Assembly: GCA_016124855.1 (NCBI GenBank) | Contig: WGMX01000044.1 | Location: 1 to 64,000 of the forward strand | DNA: 64,000 nucleotides | Source: Anaerolineaceae bacterium | Lineage (GTDB): Bacteria > Chloroflexota > Anaerolineae > Aggregatilineales > Phototrophicaceae | Reading direction: 5' to 3' | In this document: piece after piece, positions 35,975 to 45,004 of the stretch | Numbering within the stretch: the stretch's first letter is position 1 | How the letters are laid out: every line of letters begins with the position of its first letter | Notes under the pieces: generated by a model | What the model was told of the DNA's origin: nothing | The model's database searches: none | The model's input: only the letters and a program-made list of their open reading frames with translations | Translations under genes and position numbers: made by a program

Positions 35975-37087
35975 ATGTTCAAATTAGCCTGGGCCAATCT
36001 CATCCATGAACGTGTTCGGCTGGCAATTAGTGTCGGGGGTGTGGCGCTGGCAATACTACTCATCCTCATTTTGAACGGTTTTTTTGCCGGCTTCCAGCAA
36101 CAGGCCGTAAGCTACATCCGCAATCAGCCAGCGCCGCTATGGCTGGCCCAGGCTGGGATCGAAAATATGCATATGGTTTCTTCAATGTTGCCTACTGATG
36201 CTCTCATGCGCGTGACGCAGGTACCCGGCGTCAAAAAGGCCGTCGGCGTATTGTACGCCACTATAGCAGTACAAGTGGGCGACGCTCTGGTGCCGAGTTA
36301 TGTCTTTGGGATAGACCCCAATGATCCCTTCGGTGGCCCCTGGTTATTATCGGAGGGGAGCGCCGCGGTGTCCATGAATGATATTGTTATCGACCAAACG
36401 CTTGCTCGACGCTATGGCATTCAAGTGGGCGATACGGTCAATATCCTGGGATATAAGCTCACAGTCAAAGGGTTGAGCAAAGGCACGTTTGGCATCGCCA
36501 GCAACATGGTCTTTGTGAACAAAACAGCCTTGGCACTAGGTATGGGCGTCAGTCCACAAGCTGCCAGTTACATCATGATTCAGCCCGAACCCACAGCCAA
36601 ACTAGACACCCTGACCGCCTATTTGCGCACAGTTGTACCGGAAGCCAATATCATGAGCCAATCCTTTTTCCTAGCAAGGGAGCAGGATTTGACTCAGCAA
36701 ATGAGCGCGGATACCCTGCGCGCGATGAACACGGTAGGCTACATAGTTGGGCTGTTGGTGATCGGCTTAACCATCTACACCGCGACGGTAGAACGTGCCC
36801 GCGAGTATGGCATCCTGAAAGCGATTGGTGCTGATAACAGGCAACTTATTGGGATTGTTCTCATCCAAGCTTTTATTGCGGCAGCTATGGGCTATTGGTT
36901 GGGTGTAGCGTTGTCGTACGGGATTGTGGCACTCGTGGATCGCATTTTCCCGGATGTCGTCATTTTGATCGAAACGTCAAGTTGGTTGGGAGAGATTCCA
37001 ACTCTGGTGCTTATTGTCGTTCTAGCAGCGCTATTACCCATCAGCCGTGTAACGCGCACCGACCCCATGATCGTCTTTCAGACATAA
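35975..37087 (+). CDS. MacB/FtsX-type ABC transporter permease
   Basis: A 370-residue paralogue of the previous protein, with the same topology: N-terminal membrane segment, outer domain, three C-terminal segments and ERAREYGILKAIGADNRQ. It follows after 12 bases and probably forms a heterodimer with the first permease. Confidence 0.82.
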   Translation: MFKLAWANLIHERVRLAISVGGVALAILLILILNGFFAGFQQQAVSYIRNQPAPLWLAQAGIENMHMVSSMLPTDALMRVTQVPGVKKAVGVLYATIAVQVGDALVPSYVFGIDPNDPFGGPWLLSEGSAAVSMNDIVIDQTLARRYGIQVGDTVNILGYKLTVKGLSKGTFGIASNMVFVNKTALALGMGVSPQAASYIMIQPEPTAKLDTLTAYLRTVVPEANIMSQSFFLAREQDLTQQMSADTLRAMNTVGYIVGLLVIGLTIYTATVERAREYGILKAIGADNRQLIGIVLIQAFIAAAMGYWLGVALSYGIVALVDRIFPDVVILIETSSWLGEIPTLVLIVVLAALLPISRVTRTDPMIVFQT

Positions 37088-37100
37088 GAGGTAACAAATT

Positions 37101-37802
37101 ATGAATACGGTTCTTGAACTAGAGAATGTCAGCAAAATATACGGACGTGGGCACACGGCGGTGAAAGCAGTAGACAATGTGAGTTTACAGGTAAAGCCGG
37201 GTGAGATTGTGCTTATTATGGGACCTTCGGGCAGTGGCAAGACGACGCTGTTGAGCATGGCCGGGTTGCTGATGCATCCGACAGATGGACATCTGTGGAT
37301 GAACGGCCAGGAAGTGACCCAATTCAACGAGCGCCAGTTGCCTGCCTTGCGATTGCACAATATCGGTTTCGTATTTCAAGCCTATAACCTGCTCGCAGCC
37401 TTAACAGCTCTGGAAAATGTCGAGGTTGTGATGAATATGGCAGGTATCAAAGGCAAAGCCGCGCGCACTCGTGCTATTGAGTTATTAGCCATGCTTGGCT
37501 TGGAACACCGGCTAGACCATTTACCAGCCGATCTCTCTGGCGGCGAGAAACAGCGTGTGGCTCTAGCCCGCGCGCTGGCAAATAATCCACCGCTGATTTT
37601 GGCTGACGAGCCTACAGGCAACCTAGACAGCAAGATCGGACGTGAAGTGATGGAACTCTTATGCAGTGGAGTGGGCCGGGAGCAGGGAAGAGCGATTGTT
37701 ATTGTGACTCATGATCACCGTCTGCACGATATTGCCGACCGTATAATGTGGCTGGAAGATGGAAAACTTAGCGAAAAAGAGAAGTACTGGAACGGTGACT
37801 AA
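37101..37802 (+). CDS. ABC transporter ATP-binding protein (MacB/LolD type)
   Basis: A 233-residue ATPase with Walker A GPSGSGKTT, Q-loop FQAYNLL, signature LSGGEKQRVALARAL, Walker B LILADEPTGNLDS and switch His (VIVTHDHR). It follows the second permease by 13 bases. A long-armed inverted repeat (AGAAGTACTGGAA near 37780 and TTCCAGTACTTTTC near 37840) spans its stop codon and may end the transcript. Confidence 0.88.
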   Translation: MNTVLELENVSKIYGRGHTAVKAVDNVSLQVKPGEIVLIMGPSGSGKTTLLSMAGLLMHPTDGHLWMNGQEVTQFNERQLPALRLHNIGFVFQAYNLLAALTALENVEVVMNMAGIKGKAARTRAIELLAMLGLEHRLDHLPADLSGGEKQRVALARALANNPPLILADEPTGNLDSKIGREVMELLCSGVGREQGRAIVIVTHDHRLHDIADRIMWLEDGKLSEKEKYWNGD

Positions 37803-37862
37803 TCGGAATACCACAATAATCCTTGAGCATTTCATATTCCAGTACTTTTCGAGGCATGAAAC

Positions 37863-39545
37863 ATGGAAAAAGATGAGACAACAGCCCCACATACAGGCGA
37901 AGCGCGCAGACGCCATCTGATGCGTCTGCGGAAGGAGATGGCGATTCCACACAATAAGAAGGTTAATGAATATATCCCAGCGCACTCTTCAAAGAGAAAA
38001 TCACGGCTGGTTCAAATCCAGTGGATGTCAATCAAACATAAACCTTCTATCGGAAAAATTATTGTTTTGATCGGTACTGTGTTGATGGGTCTGTTCATCC
38101 TTACTCATGTACTCGCCGGGCAAATTTTCCCCAATATCTGGGCATTGGGCATACCTATCGGGAATATGGCCGTTGATGCAGCCGAAGCACGACTTCGTGC
38201 AGCATGGCATAGCCAAGTTCAGATTCAACTGGTGGATGGTGACCGGGTATGGAAGGTATCCCCCGATGACATCGGTTTGCACCTCGATGCCAAAGCGACA
38301 GCGGAAATCGCGCGCAGTGTGGGGATAGCCGGCATTCCGTTCGGATATAATATCAAACCAGTCATCAGTGCCGATCCAGTTACAGCTCGTACTTATCTTT
38401 CAAGTTTGACGAATCGGGTCAAGATCGAACCGTACAACGCCGGATTTGAATGGCACGATGACCAATTCGTCGGTGTACCCGGACGCTCAGGACGCGATTT
38501 AGATATTGATCGGACCTTGGCTAATTTGACGCAAGCGCCAACAGATGTTGTTGTCCAGCAGCGACTTGATCTTGTCGTATTGCCTGTGTCTCCGCAAGCA
38601 GCAGATCCGACACCCTACGTAGAACAAGCCCGTCAATTGACCAGTCAACCTTTCGCACTAGCCGGATACGACCCATTCCGTGATCAGTCGATTACATGGA
38701 CAACCACCCGTGAAGCTTCCACATCATGGCTGGAAGTCAGCAGCACCGGATTGAATTTGCGCGAAGAAGCATTCACACCTTTTCTAGAAGCACAGAATGC
38801 GAACTTACATAGTGCCGAAGCAGATCGCTACCTAGATCCTACCGAAACTATTGAAGCACTGCGACAAGCCATTGGTCATCAGAAAAATTCAGTGGGACTA
38901 AGAATTCGCTATCACCCACTGACTTATACCGTGGTGGCGGGCGACACAGGCTATCGTATTGCTCGCAAAACGGGCATCCCGTTTTACTTAATTCGAGATG
39001 CGAATCCGGGATTCGATTTGGGTGTTTTATCACCGGGAGATACAGTGCAGTTGCCGTCCCGTGATGTCACAGTACCGCTAGTACCGGTGAATAATAAGCG
39101 CATTATTGTCAATTTGGATACCCAGTATTTGTATGCCTACGAAAACGGACAGCAGGTATTTAGTTGGTCGATTTCATCCGGCATCGAACAAGCCCCAACA
39201 TCACCCGGTATTTTCCAAATTCTGAGCCACGAGCCTGTTGCATATGGCAGCAGCTATACCCTATGTGGCGATACCGGTTGTGGTCAATGGGAAATGAAGT
39301 GGTTTATGGGCATCTATGAGGTGACACCGGGATTGATCAATGGTTTTCACGGTGGAGTTCTTCTGCCCAACGGCGCTTATCTTGGCGGTGGTAATGTGGG
39401 TAAGCCCTACACGCTGGGCTGCATCATGTCGCAAAACGACAACGCACAAAAGCTTTACGAGTGGGCGGATGAGGGTACAATTGTCGAGATTATCTCGAGC
39501 GAATTTCCACCACAAAGCGATGTAGCACGTTTACAAGCCGGATAA
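37863..39545 (+). CDS. L,D-transpeptidase with LysM domain
   Basis: A 560-residue membrane-anchored cell-wall enzyme. It has a transmembrane helix at about 60-80, a PG-binding/VanW-like region (about 85-240), a LysM module (VVAGDTGYRIARKTGIPFYL) and a YkuD catalytic domain with His in NGFHGGVLLP and Cys519 in TLGCIMSQNDN. It cross-links peptidoglycan by 3-3 bonds; it implies a peptidoglycan wall. A degenerate copy of its last 55 residues lies at 45664-45835. Confidence 0.84.
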   Translation: MEKDETTAPHTGEARRRHLMRLRKEMAIPHNKKVNEYIPAHSSKRKSRLVQIQWMSIKHKPSIGKIIVLIGTVLMGLFILTHVLAGQIFPNIWALGIPIGNMAVDAAEARLRAAWHSQVQIQLVDGDRVWKVSPDDIGLHLDAKATAEIARSVGIAGIPFGYNIKPVISADPVTARTYLSSLTNRVKIEPYNAGFEWHDDQFVGVPGRSGRDLDIDRTLANLTQAPTDVVVQQRLDLVVLPVSPQAADPTPYVEQARQLTSQPFALAGYDPFRDQSITWTTTREASTSWLEVSSTGLNLREEAFTPFLEAQNANLHSAEADRYLDPTETIEALRQAIGHQKNSVGLRIRYHPLTYTVVAGDTGYRIARKTGIPFYLIRDANPGFDLGVLSPGDTVQLPSRDVTVPLVPVNNKRIIVNLDTQYLYAYENGQQVFSWSISSGIEQAPTSPGIFQILSHEPVAYGSSYTLCGDTGCGQWEMKWFMGIYEVTPGLINGFHGGVLLPNGAYLGGGNVGKPYTLGCIMSQNDNAQKLYEWADEGTIVEIISSEFPPQSDVARLQAG

Positions 39546-39570
39546 TTTTGAAGCCTTAACAGGAATTTCG

Positions 39571-40230
39571 ATGACGAAAATGGACGGCAGTTTTATTCCC
39601 GCTCTAAAATTTCATCGGCTAACATCTCTTTATGACCCATTAGTTCGCTGGACAACTCGCGAAAATACCTTTAAACGCTTTCTGGTAAAGCAGGTACAGC
39701 TATCGCCTAACCAGTGGGGATTGGATTTGGCGTGTGGGACAGCAACCCTCGCTCTATTGATCAGAAAAACATATCCTCAATCATACATTGTTGGGATCGA
39801 CGGGGATGCAAAAATTCTGAGGATGGCACTGCGCAAGGTGTCTGAGTTCAATGCGAATATTTCTTTACTTAGGGGACTTTCTTTTGAACTTCCTTACCCA
39901 AATGATTCGTTTTCTGCTGTGTTCTCTACCCTCTTCTTCCATCATCTCACACGAGAAAATAAGCAGCGCACTATGCATGAAGTGTTGCGGGTACTCCAGC
40001 CAGGTGCTGCTTTATATATCGCTGATTGGGGCAAAGCACAGAACCTGCTTATGCGGACTGCATTTCTTGCAGTTCAATTATTAGATGGTTTTGAAAACAC
40101 TACTGATAACGTCCGGGGTCTACTGCCTGATTTACTGGCGGACAGTGGATTTATTCAGATCCATGAATTGCATCACTATATGACCTTGTTAGGAACGATA
40201 TCGGTCTATAAGGCGCTAAAAGCGAAATAA
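39571..40230 (+). CDS. Class I SAM-dependent methyltransferase
   Basis: A 219-residue UbiE-like methyltransferase with motif I GLDLACGTATLALLI, acidic motif IVGIDGDAKIL and motif IV FSAVFSTLFFHHL, followed by EVLRVLQPGAALYIADWG. It lies 26 bases after the L,D-transpeptidase gene and is probably cotranscribed. The substrate is unknown. Confidence 0.75.
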   Translation: MTKMDGSFIPALKFHRLTSLYDPLVRWTTRENTFKRFLVKQVQLSPNQWGLDLACGTATLALLIRKTYPQSYIVGIDGDAKILRMALRKVSEFNANISLLRGLSFELPYPNDSFSAVFSTLFFHHLTRENKQRTMHEVLRVLQPGAALYIADWGKAQNLLMRTAFLAVQLLDGFENTTDNVRGLLPDLLADSGFIQIHELHHYMTLLGTISVYKALKAK

Positions 40231-40232
40231 GC

Positions 40233-40270
40233 CACAACTCCAGACTTCTTAAACTGAAGTCGGAGTTGTG
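40233..40270. terminator. Hairpin between convergent genes
   Basis: A stem CACAACTCC-AGACTTC / GAAGT-CGGAGTTGTG with a short loop lies between the methyltransferase stop (plus) and the stop of the CcdA-like gene (minus). There is no clear T-run, so it is a weak or factor-assisted terminator. Confidence 0.55.
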
Positions 40271-40290
40271 CATTGCAGCCGGGCAAGTGT

Positions 40291-41109
40291 TTATACAGTT
40301 GCTAGTATCAGCAATCCCATCACCACAACCCCGCTTCCGAGAGCAAGGCGTACCCACTCTTTATGATGCAGATTCCAGTGTGCGATGCGGTTCAGCGTGG
40401 GTCGGGCGGAGGCCGCAACCAAAATAACGATCAATGGCAGAATGAAAACCATGTTGTAGAGAACTAGATAGCCATAGCCTAGCAAAGCTGTTGGTTGGAG
40501 CGCAAGTAAACTCAATACAGCTAGGTACACTGCACCGCTGCACGGCACGGTGCATAAACCAATCAAGAACCCCCCGGTTACGAGAGCCGGAATGGTCGCT
40601 TTATGTCCCATCTGGTGAGCAACCTGTCCTATACGTCCCGGTGCCTGCAACCGCCAGCCCAGATCAGGCAGGAAATAATCCTTGAGCATCCATAATCCCA
40701 GCAGGATTGCCACCAACGCACCAAAACGAGCCGGGACATGCTGTTTGGTAAAGAAATCAAAGGATTTCAACAAGCCGATTCCCAACGCTAAATAAGTAAG
40801 GAAAACGGCAGCGATATAAATGCTGCCCATACTCAACAATCTGGAGCGAAGCGCTTTCACATTCTGTTCACCCACCTTCAAGGTGGGTGTCAGTGCTGTT
40901 ATAAAGAGCAGGAGAACAGTGAATGCGCAAGGATTGATCCCATCGATGACACCCGCAGCAAGCACAGTAGGTAAAGTGATCTGGGGTAAGTACATCTGCA
41001 TCGCCTCAGATGGCGCATTGGGATGCCAGAAACCCGCCAGAGCCAAAGCGCCGAAACCGATGATGCTCAGGATTGAAAGAATGGTAATCTGACGTAGACG
41101 AACGCTCAT
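40291..41109 (-). CDS. CcdA-like membrane thiol transporter
   Basis: A 272-residue protein with six or seven membrane segments. The Cys pair is in DGINPCAFTVLLLFITAL and GLCTVPCSGAVYLAVLSLL, the pattern of a CcdA/DsbD-like branch distinct from the gene at 28636. ATG 41109 has GGAGG 8 bases upstream and lies 2 bases after the cupredoxin stop. It may deliver electrons to the neighbouring cupredoxin. Confidence 0.76.
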   Translation of the reverse strand: MSVRLRQITILSILSIIGFGALALAGFWHPNAPSEAMQMYLPQITLPTVLAAGVIDGINPCAFTVLLLFITALTPTLKVGEQNVKALRSRLLSMGSIYIAAVFLTYLALGIGLLKSFDFFTKQHVPARFGALVAILLGLWMLKDYFLPDLGWRLQAPGRIGQVAHQMGHKATIPALVTGGFLIGLCTVPCSGAVYLAVLSLLALQPTALLGYGYLVLYNMVFILPLIVILVAASARPTLNRIAHWNLHHKEWVRLALGSGVVVMGLLILATV

Positions 41110-41111
41110 AA

Positions 41112-41567
41112 TTACGCCTCCACAATCAGCGTGCCTTGCATAGTGGGATTGGCGCGCCCACCACAGCAAATGTCGCAATAGAAGGTGTATGTGCCAACTT
41201 TATCCGGCGTAAACGTGACCGAGTTGTTCCCCAGAGGTGGTGCAATCACACTCGCGCCGAACTCATCTACGGCCCACTGATGCTGCCCCCCACCGTCCGT
41301 ATGATGGGAATTGTCTTGGCTAGTCAGACGCACCGTTATCGGCTGGCCTACCTTAACTCGAATCTCATTCGTGTTAAATCCCCCCATTGAGGCACTAATG
41401 TCAATGGTGTTTGCAGCAGGGGCAGGAGTCTTTGATGAAAATGCCGAGACTAGTAAGTATCCGGCTGTACCTAGAACCATGACGACAATCACGGCGAATG
41501 TGAGAGTGCGAAGTCGTGATGGTGAAGTCTGACGGACGGGTTGGTTCCTTCGGGCATGGGATTTCAT
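41112..41567 (-). CDS. Membrane-anchored cupredoxin with altered CuA-like motif
   Basis: A 151-residue protein with one N-terminal membrane segment and a cupredoxin domain. The ligand region is YTFYCDICCGGRANPTM, which keeps C-x3-C and the late Met of CuA sites but lacks the His found in COX2 (C-x3-C-x3-H-x2-M), and adds a third Cys. An upstream HHTDGGGQHQW segment could give other ligands. ATG 41567 has AAGGA upstream. It is coupled to the CcdA-like gene. Operator site 4 lies 157 bp before it. Confidence 0.76.
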   Translation of the reverse strand: MKSHARRNQPVRQTSPSRLRTLTFAVIVVMVLGTAGYLLVSAFSSKTPAPAANTIDISASMGGFNTNEIRVKVGQPITVRLTSQDNSHHTDGGGQHQWAVDEFGASVIAPPLGNNSVTFTPDKVGTYTFYCDICCGGRANPTMQGTLIVEA

Positions 41568-41723
41568 AATGAACGATCCTTTCAACAGGGAAAGGCAAAG
41601 AAGTCACCGGAGCCAATTAAATTAAGCTGGAGGCCCCTGATTGACTATTGCCGTTCCTTATTCTTTTTATTCGGTGTAGTCGTTCAGGGAATTATTCAGG
41701 AGCGCCGTCTAGCGTAGAGATTA

Positions 41724-41739
41724 CCCGCCAAATGGCTTA
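41724..41739. promoter_or_regulatory. Copper-regulon palindrome, site 4
   Basis: CCCGCCA-AA-TGGCTTA, 157 bp before the cupredoxin gene. It overlaps the stop codon of the histidine kinase fragment. Confidence 0.55.
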
Positions 41740-42206
41740 TGTGGGCATGGTAATGGTGATAACTGTGCCCTGCGTCGGCGATGAGATAATTGTCATTTGA
41801 CCGCCGATGAGTTGTGTCCGTTCTCGCATTCCCATTAGCCCGAAATGACCGGTACGTGTCAGCTCATTTAAGTTGGGAGGTACCTCGATCCGATGCCATC
41901 AGCGCTGACTCGGAGGATGACGTTAGGGTTAACAAAATTGAGTTCTAGCAACACGTTCTGTGCTTTTGCATGGCGACGAGCGTTATTCAGTGATTCTTGA
42001 GCAATGCGATAGAGAGCGAGTTCTTTATCCGCTTTAAGGCGGCTGGGAGCAGTGGCGATTTGAAAAACTGCTCCCGCTTCACGGGTCAATATTTCCAGTG
42101 CTGGCACCAGTCCCAGTTCCTCCAAATATACAGGTCGCAGGGCACGGCTGAAACGCCGTACTTCCTCGATAGCATCGGCAATTATCTGCCGCAATTCAAT
42201 GACTCG
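41737..42206 (-). pseudogene. Truncated, frameshifted histidine kinase
   Basis: About 155 codons equal to the C-terminal third of the kinase at 45918-47345, from VIELRQIIA to a final TITMPT stop. The 5' two thirds are missing. A one-base deletion near 41887 (CTCGATCC where the intact gene has CTCGAATCC) breaks the frame after VSADGIG. It is a duplicated, dead copy. The end at 42206 joins directly to a DUF305 fragment. Confidence 0.82.
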
Positions 42207-42207
42207 G

Positions 42208-42257
42208 CAGCCGAGATTGATGAGATGGAGAAAATGCTATCCAGTGTCGCAGGATAA
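42208..42257 (+). pseudogene. DUF305 C-terminal fragment
   Basis: Encodes AAEIDEMEKMLSSVAG and a stop, matching the end of the DUF305 protein at 21443-22084 (TAEIDAMEKMLAG). The rest of the gene is absent; the 5' side is replaced by the kinase fragment in opposite orientation. Confidence 0.72.
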
Positions 42258-42282
42258 ACACTAATAAAAGCTCTATCAAAAC

Positions 42283-42306
42283 GGGGGATAATACTAGATT
42301 ATCCCC
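42283..42306. terminator. Terminator after Met-rich protein gene
   Basis: A stem GGGGATAAT / ATTATCCCC is followed on the minus strand by GTTTTG. It resembles the terminator after the multicopper oxidase (32061-32089). It lies 102 bases past the stop of the gene at 42408. Confidence 0.7.
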
Positions 42307-42407
42307 ACCTATGTGTGAAACTAATCGGTCAAATTGCTTATTAGCATTTGCGTAGCGGATTCTACGCCATTATTTGAGATACCCTGTATCCAATTAACGG
42401 CAAAATC

Positions 42408-43241
42408 CTAACGATGCCCCTCCGGCCAAACCAAGATAGGCATGTTAACGACTACACCGGGCTGCTCAATGATGACTTCACCATTTTTTTCTGCCGCCAG
42501 AATTTCACGAATACTAGTTAGTTCGCGTGCTTGTGCGTTTCCCTGCCATGTCACAAGGTTGAGCGCACGCAGTGGTGTATAAGCTTCGTCGCCAGGCACG
42601 CTGTCAAACACATCGGGTTGAAAGCCGAGTGGCCCCATAGCTTTAATTCCGTTAGTAAACACATATACATTGCCGAGCAGATCTTTAGGAACTTCAGCAA
42701 GGCTTGGGACAACCATCACATCTGTTCCCATCATATCAGTCAGAACTTTGGCAACTCCCTTATCGGAGGCTTCAGGGTGAACAAAGTAGACTTCCCCGCC
42801 ATCGTAGTAAGCCAATGCCATCGGCGCGAAATCATTGACGGAATACTTGGTTCCCATTTCCATGTTTCCCGTTGACTCTGGAGTAGCAGTGACACTCGTC
42901 ATATCCATGCCAGACATCATATTGCCAGACATCATCATATCCATCATGTTACGCATTTGTTTCATCTGGGCACGCATTTCGTCTGACATGTTCATTGACA
43001 GCATTGTGTCTATCATGCTGCTCATGTTTTGCATCATGGTGTGCATATCCATGCCGCCCATTTGCCCCATTCCGGCGTCTGGTAAAGCGTTTGGCACTAA
43101 GGTGGCTGTAGCTTCGGCTGTTGGATGATGTATTGCATGTGAATCTGGAGTGGGTGTGAGCTGTCCATCTTGCGCTTGCACTGCCGTAAAAATCAGCAGG
43201 ACGACCATTAAAGCGAGTACAACTGTTAGATTCCGTTTCAT
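42408..43241 (-). CDS. Secreted Met-rich protein with conserved C-terminal domain
   Basis: A 277-residue secreted protein: signal peptide, a linker related to that of the multicopper oxidase (HHPTAEATAT, GMGQMGGMDM), one 48-residue Met-rich unit and a C-terminal domain of about 145 residues. The domain includes YYDGGEVYFVHPEASD, LRALNLVTWQGNAQAREL and VVVNMPILVWPEG. I do not know its function; it may bind copper or assist the oxidase. Operator site 5 lies 92 bp upstream, and the promoter region matches that of the oxidase. Confidence 0.75.
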   Translation of the reverse strand: MKRNLTVVLALMVVLLIFTAVQAQDGQLTPTPDSHAIHHPTAEATATLVPNALPDAGMGQMGGMDMHTMMQNMSSMIDTMLSMNMSDEMRAQMKQMRNMMDMMMSGNMMSGMDMTSVTATPESTGNMEMGTKYSVNDFAPMALAYYDGGEVYFVHPEASDKGVAKVLTDMMGTDVMVVPSLAEVPKDLLGNVYVFTNGIKAMGPLGFQPDVFDSVPGDEAYTPLRALNLVTWQGNAQARELTSIREILAAEKNGEVIIEQPGVVVNMPILVWPEGHR

Positions 43242-43332
43242 GTTGATGATTTTCTCCTAAACAGAATAGTTTGTATACTTACAATAAACTGCTTAGGTCT
43301 ATCTGTCACACGCTCTTTCGCGGGTTCTGGTA

Positions 43333-43348
43333 TACGCCATTTAGCCTA
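43333..43348. promoter_or_regulatory. Copper-regulon palindrome, site 5
   Basis: TACGCCA-TT-TAGCCTA, 92 bp before the Met-rich protein gene (minus strand). The adjoining CACACGCTCTTTCGCGGGT also matches the multicopper oxidase promoter region. Confidence 0.62.
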
Positions 43349-43369
43349 TATTCAATGGGTGAATATTAT

Positions 43370-43500
43370 TATGGTGCGCCAACTTATCACTTATGCCGCG
43401 TATAAATAGGCGATTTTCCTGCTCAAATAAGGATATGCAGAATGCTGCGATACCTATTCCGAACAGAACACCGGAAATGAGACGCATCCATAAGGTCACA
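43370..43500 (-). pseudogene. DUF2085 C-terminal fragment
   Basis: On the minus strand it reads LWMRLISGVLFGIGIAAF, matching the end of the DUF2085 protein at 27833-28639 (SWMRLISGIMFAVGIVWF). The 5' part is missing and the IS1182-type element begins next to it. Confidence 0.65.
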
Positions 43501-43549
43501 CTAGATTTCAGCCCGTTGAAAAAGGCGTCAGGCGAACAGGATCACTGCG

Positions 43550-45004
43550 TCACGGCAAGCAAAATACCCACTGAAAAGGAGATCGCAGGGCGGCGCTCCC
43601 CGCTGGTTTGAGGGGTTTTCTCCATGTTTTCCCCTTCAGTAATCGCTTAATGTTCTGTCCCGCTGCCTTCATGACCCCTTCAACGTTGACTTTCTCCAAT
43701 CCCCTCAGGCGAAACCGCCTGCCTTCATGCCATTGTTTGGCTTCACCAAAGAGCGGTTCAACCCAAACCTGTCGTTTCCGCAGCGCCTTTTTGTAGGCTT
43801 CGGTTTCGCGGTAGCTCTTGGCTCGGTCAAGATAGGCTTGGAAAAAGGAGCGGAAGATGTGACGACCACTTTTACTGTCGGTACATTCCGGCTTCAACGG
43901 ACAGGCATTACAGGTGGCTGCGTCTGCGATGTACGGCAATACCTGTTCACTCTTGCGGCGAACTTTGAGTGGAAGTTCTTCTCCCTGTGGACAGACATAC
44001 ACATCACGTTCAGCCTCATAGTGAAATCGCTCGGATGGGTAAAACCCGCTGCGCTGCCCCAAGTCGGAGGTCGGCAGATAAGCCCGAATACCGTCTTGTT
44101 CCAGCCCGACGATGTTGGCAACCGTACCATATTTGGTATCACCAACCGCCATTTCAGGGGACAAGTGCCAACGAAAACACACCCAGCGTTCTAAATCGAG
44201 CATGGGCGTGTTATCCATGATGGACGCAGGAGTGACTAGAGCCGCCAGAATGATGCGCGATTTCCCGCCGTCCACCACATAATGGGTGTGGTAGCCCAGA
44301 GCCGCCCGGTCATCATTAGAGTGCTTCATCGGGGTCGCATCCGGGTCGGTTATGCTCACTTTAGTATCGGTTGTTCGCGTGTACCAGTGGGTTTGACGAC
44401 TGGTGAAGCGTTGGCCGTTGTATTTGTCCAGTAAACGACGTGGTGGAATAGGTTCAGGCTCTTGGGTATCGGGGGTCGCATCTGGAAAGAGCGTATCCAA
44501 GTGTTGCTTGGCTATTATTTCAAGACGCGGCTCGACCTTATCCATTGAAGCATTCGCCCTCACCCTCGTGCCGTCGAAGTAGAGTTCCTTGCCCCAGACC
44601 AAACCGGCTTGTCGGCACAGTTCAACGATATGCTCAAAGAAACGTTGGAAAACTTCCAGATCATAACGATCACGGATTTTGCTCAAAGAACTGTGGTCAG
44701 GGACAGCCTCATCGAGGTCATAGCCGATGTACCAGCGGTGAGCGAGGTTCAGATTGACCATTTCCATGAGCTGTCGTTCGGAACGGATGCCCTCAAAGAA
44801 CATGATGAGGTGCAGTTTGAAGAACACCACCGGATCAACCGACGGGCGTCCTATGCAAGAAGCATAACAATCCTTGACCAATTCCCGAACGAAACTCAGA
44901 TCCAGTTTCGCCTCGACTTGGCGGTAGAAGTTATCTTGGGGAACCATGTCGTCTAGACAGATCGCACTGTGGAGCCTAAAGATTTTCGGTTTGTAGCCGA
45001 GCAT
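43550..45004 (-). CDS. IS1182 family transposase
   Basis: A 484-residue DDE transposase of a different IS1182 subgroup from the one at 101-1747. It has the N-terminal DUF772 domain (RPSVDPVVFFKLHLIMFFEG), DHSSLSKIRDR, the catalytic GKELYFDGTRVRAN and VGDTKYG, and a Cys cluster CNACPLKPEC. ATG 45004 has GGAGG upstream. The terminal inverted repeats could not be identified; GTTG occurs at both expected ends (near 43515 and 45030) but is too short to prove the limits. Confidence 0.85.
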   Translation of the reverse strand: MLGYKPKIFRLHSAICLDDMVPQDNFYRQVEAKLDLSFVRELVKDCYASCIGRPSVDPVVFFKLHLIMFFEGIRSERQLMEMVNLNLAHRWYIGYDLDEAVPDHSSLSKIRDRYDLEVFQRFFEHIVELCRQAGLVWGKELYFDGTRVRANASMDKVEPRLEIIAKQHLDTLFPDATPDTQEPEPIPPRRLLDKYNGQRFTSRQTHWYTRTTDTKVSITDPDATPMKHSNDDRAALGYHTHYVVDGGKSRIILAALVTPASIMDNTPMLDLERWVCFRWHLSPEMAVGDTKYGTVANIVGLEQDGIRAYLPTSDLGQRSGFYPSERFHYEAERDVYVCPQGEELPLKVRRKSEQVLPYIADAATCNACPLKPECTDSKSGRHIFRSFFQAYLDRAKSYRETEAYKKALRKRQVWVEPLFGEAKQWHEGRRFRLRGLEKVNVEGVMKAAGQNIKRLLKGKTWRKPLKPAGSAALRSPFQWVFCLP

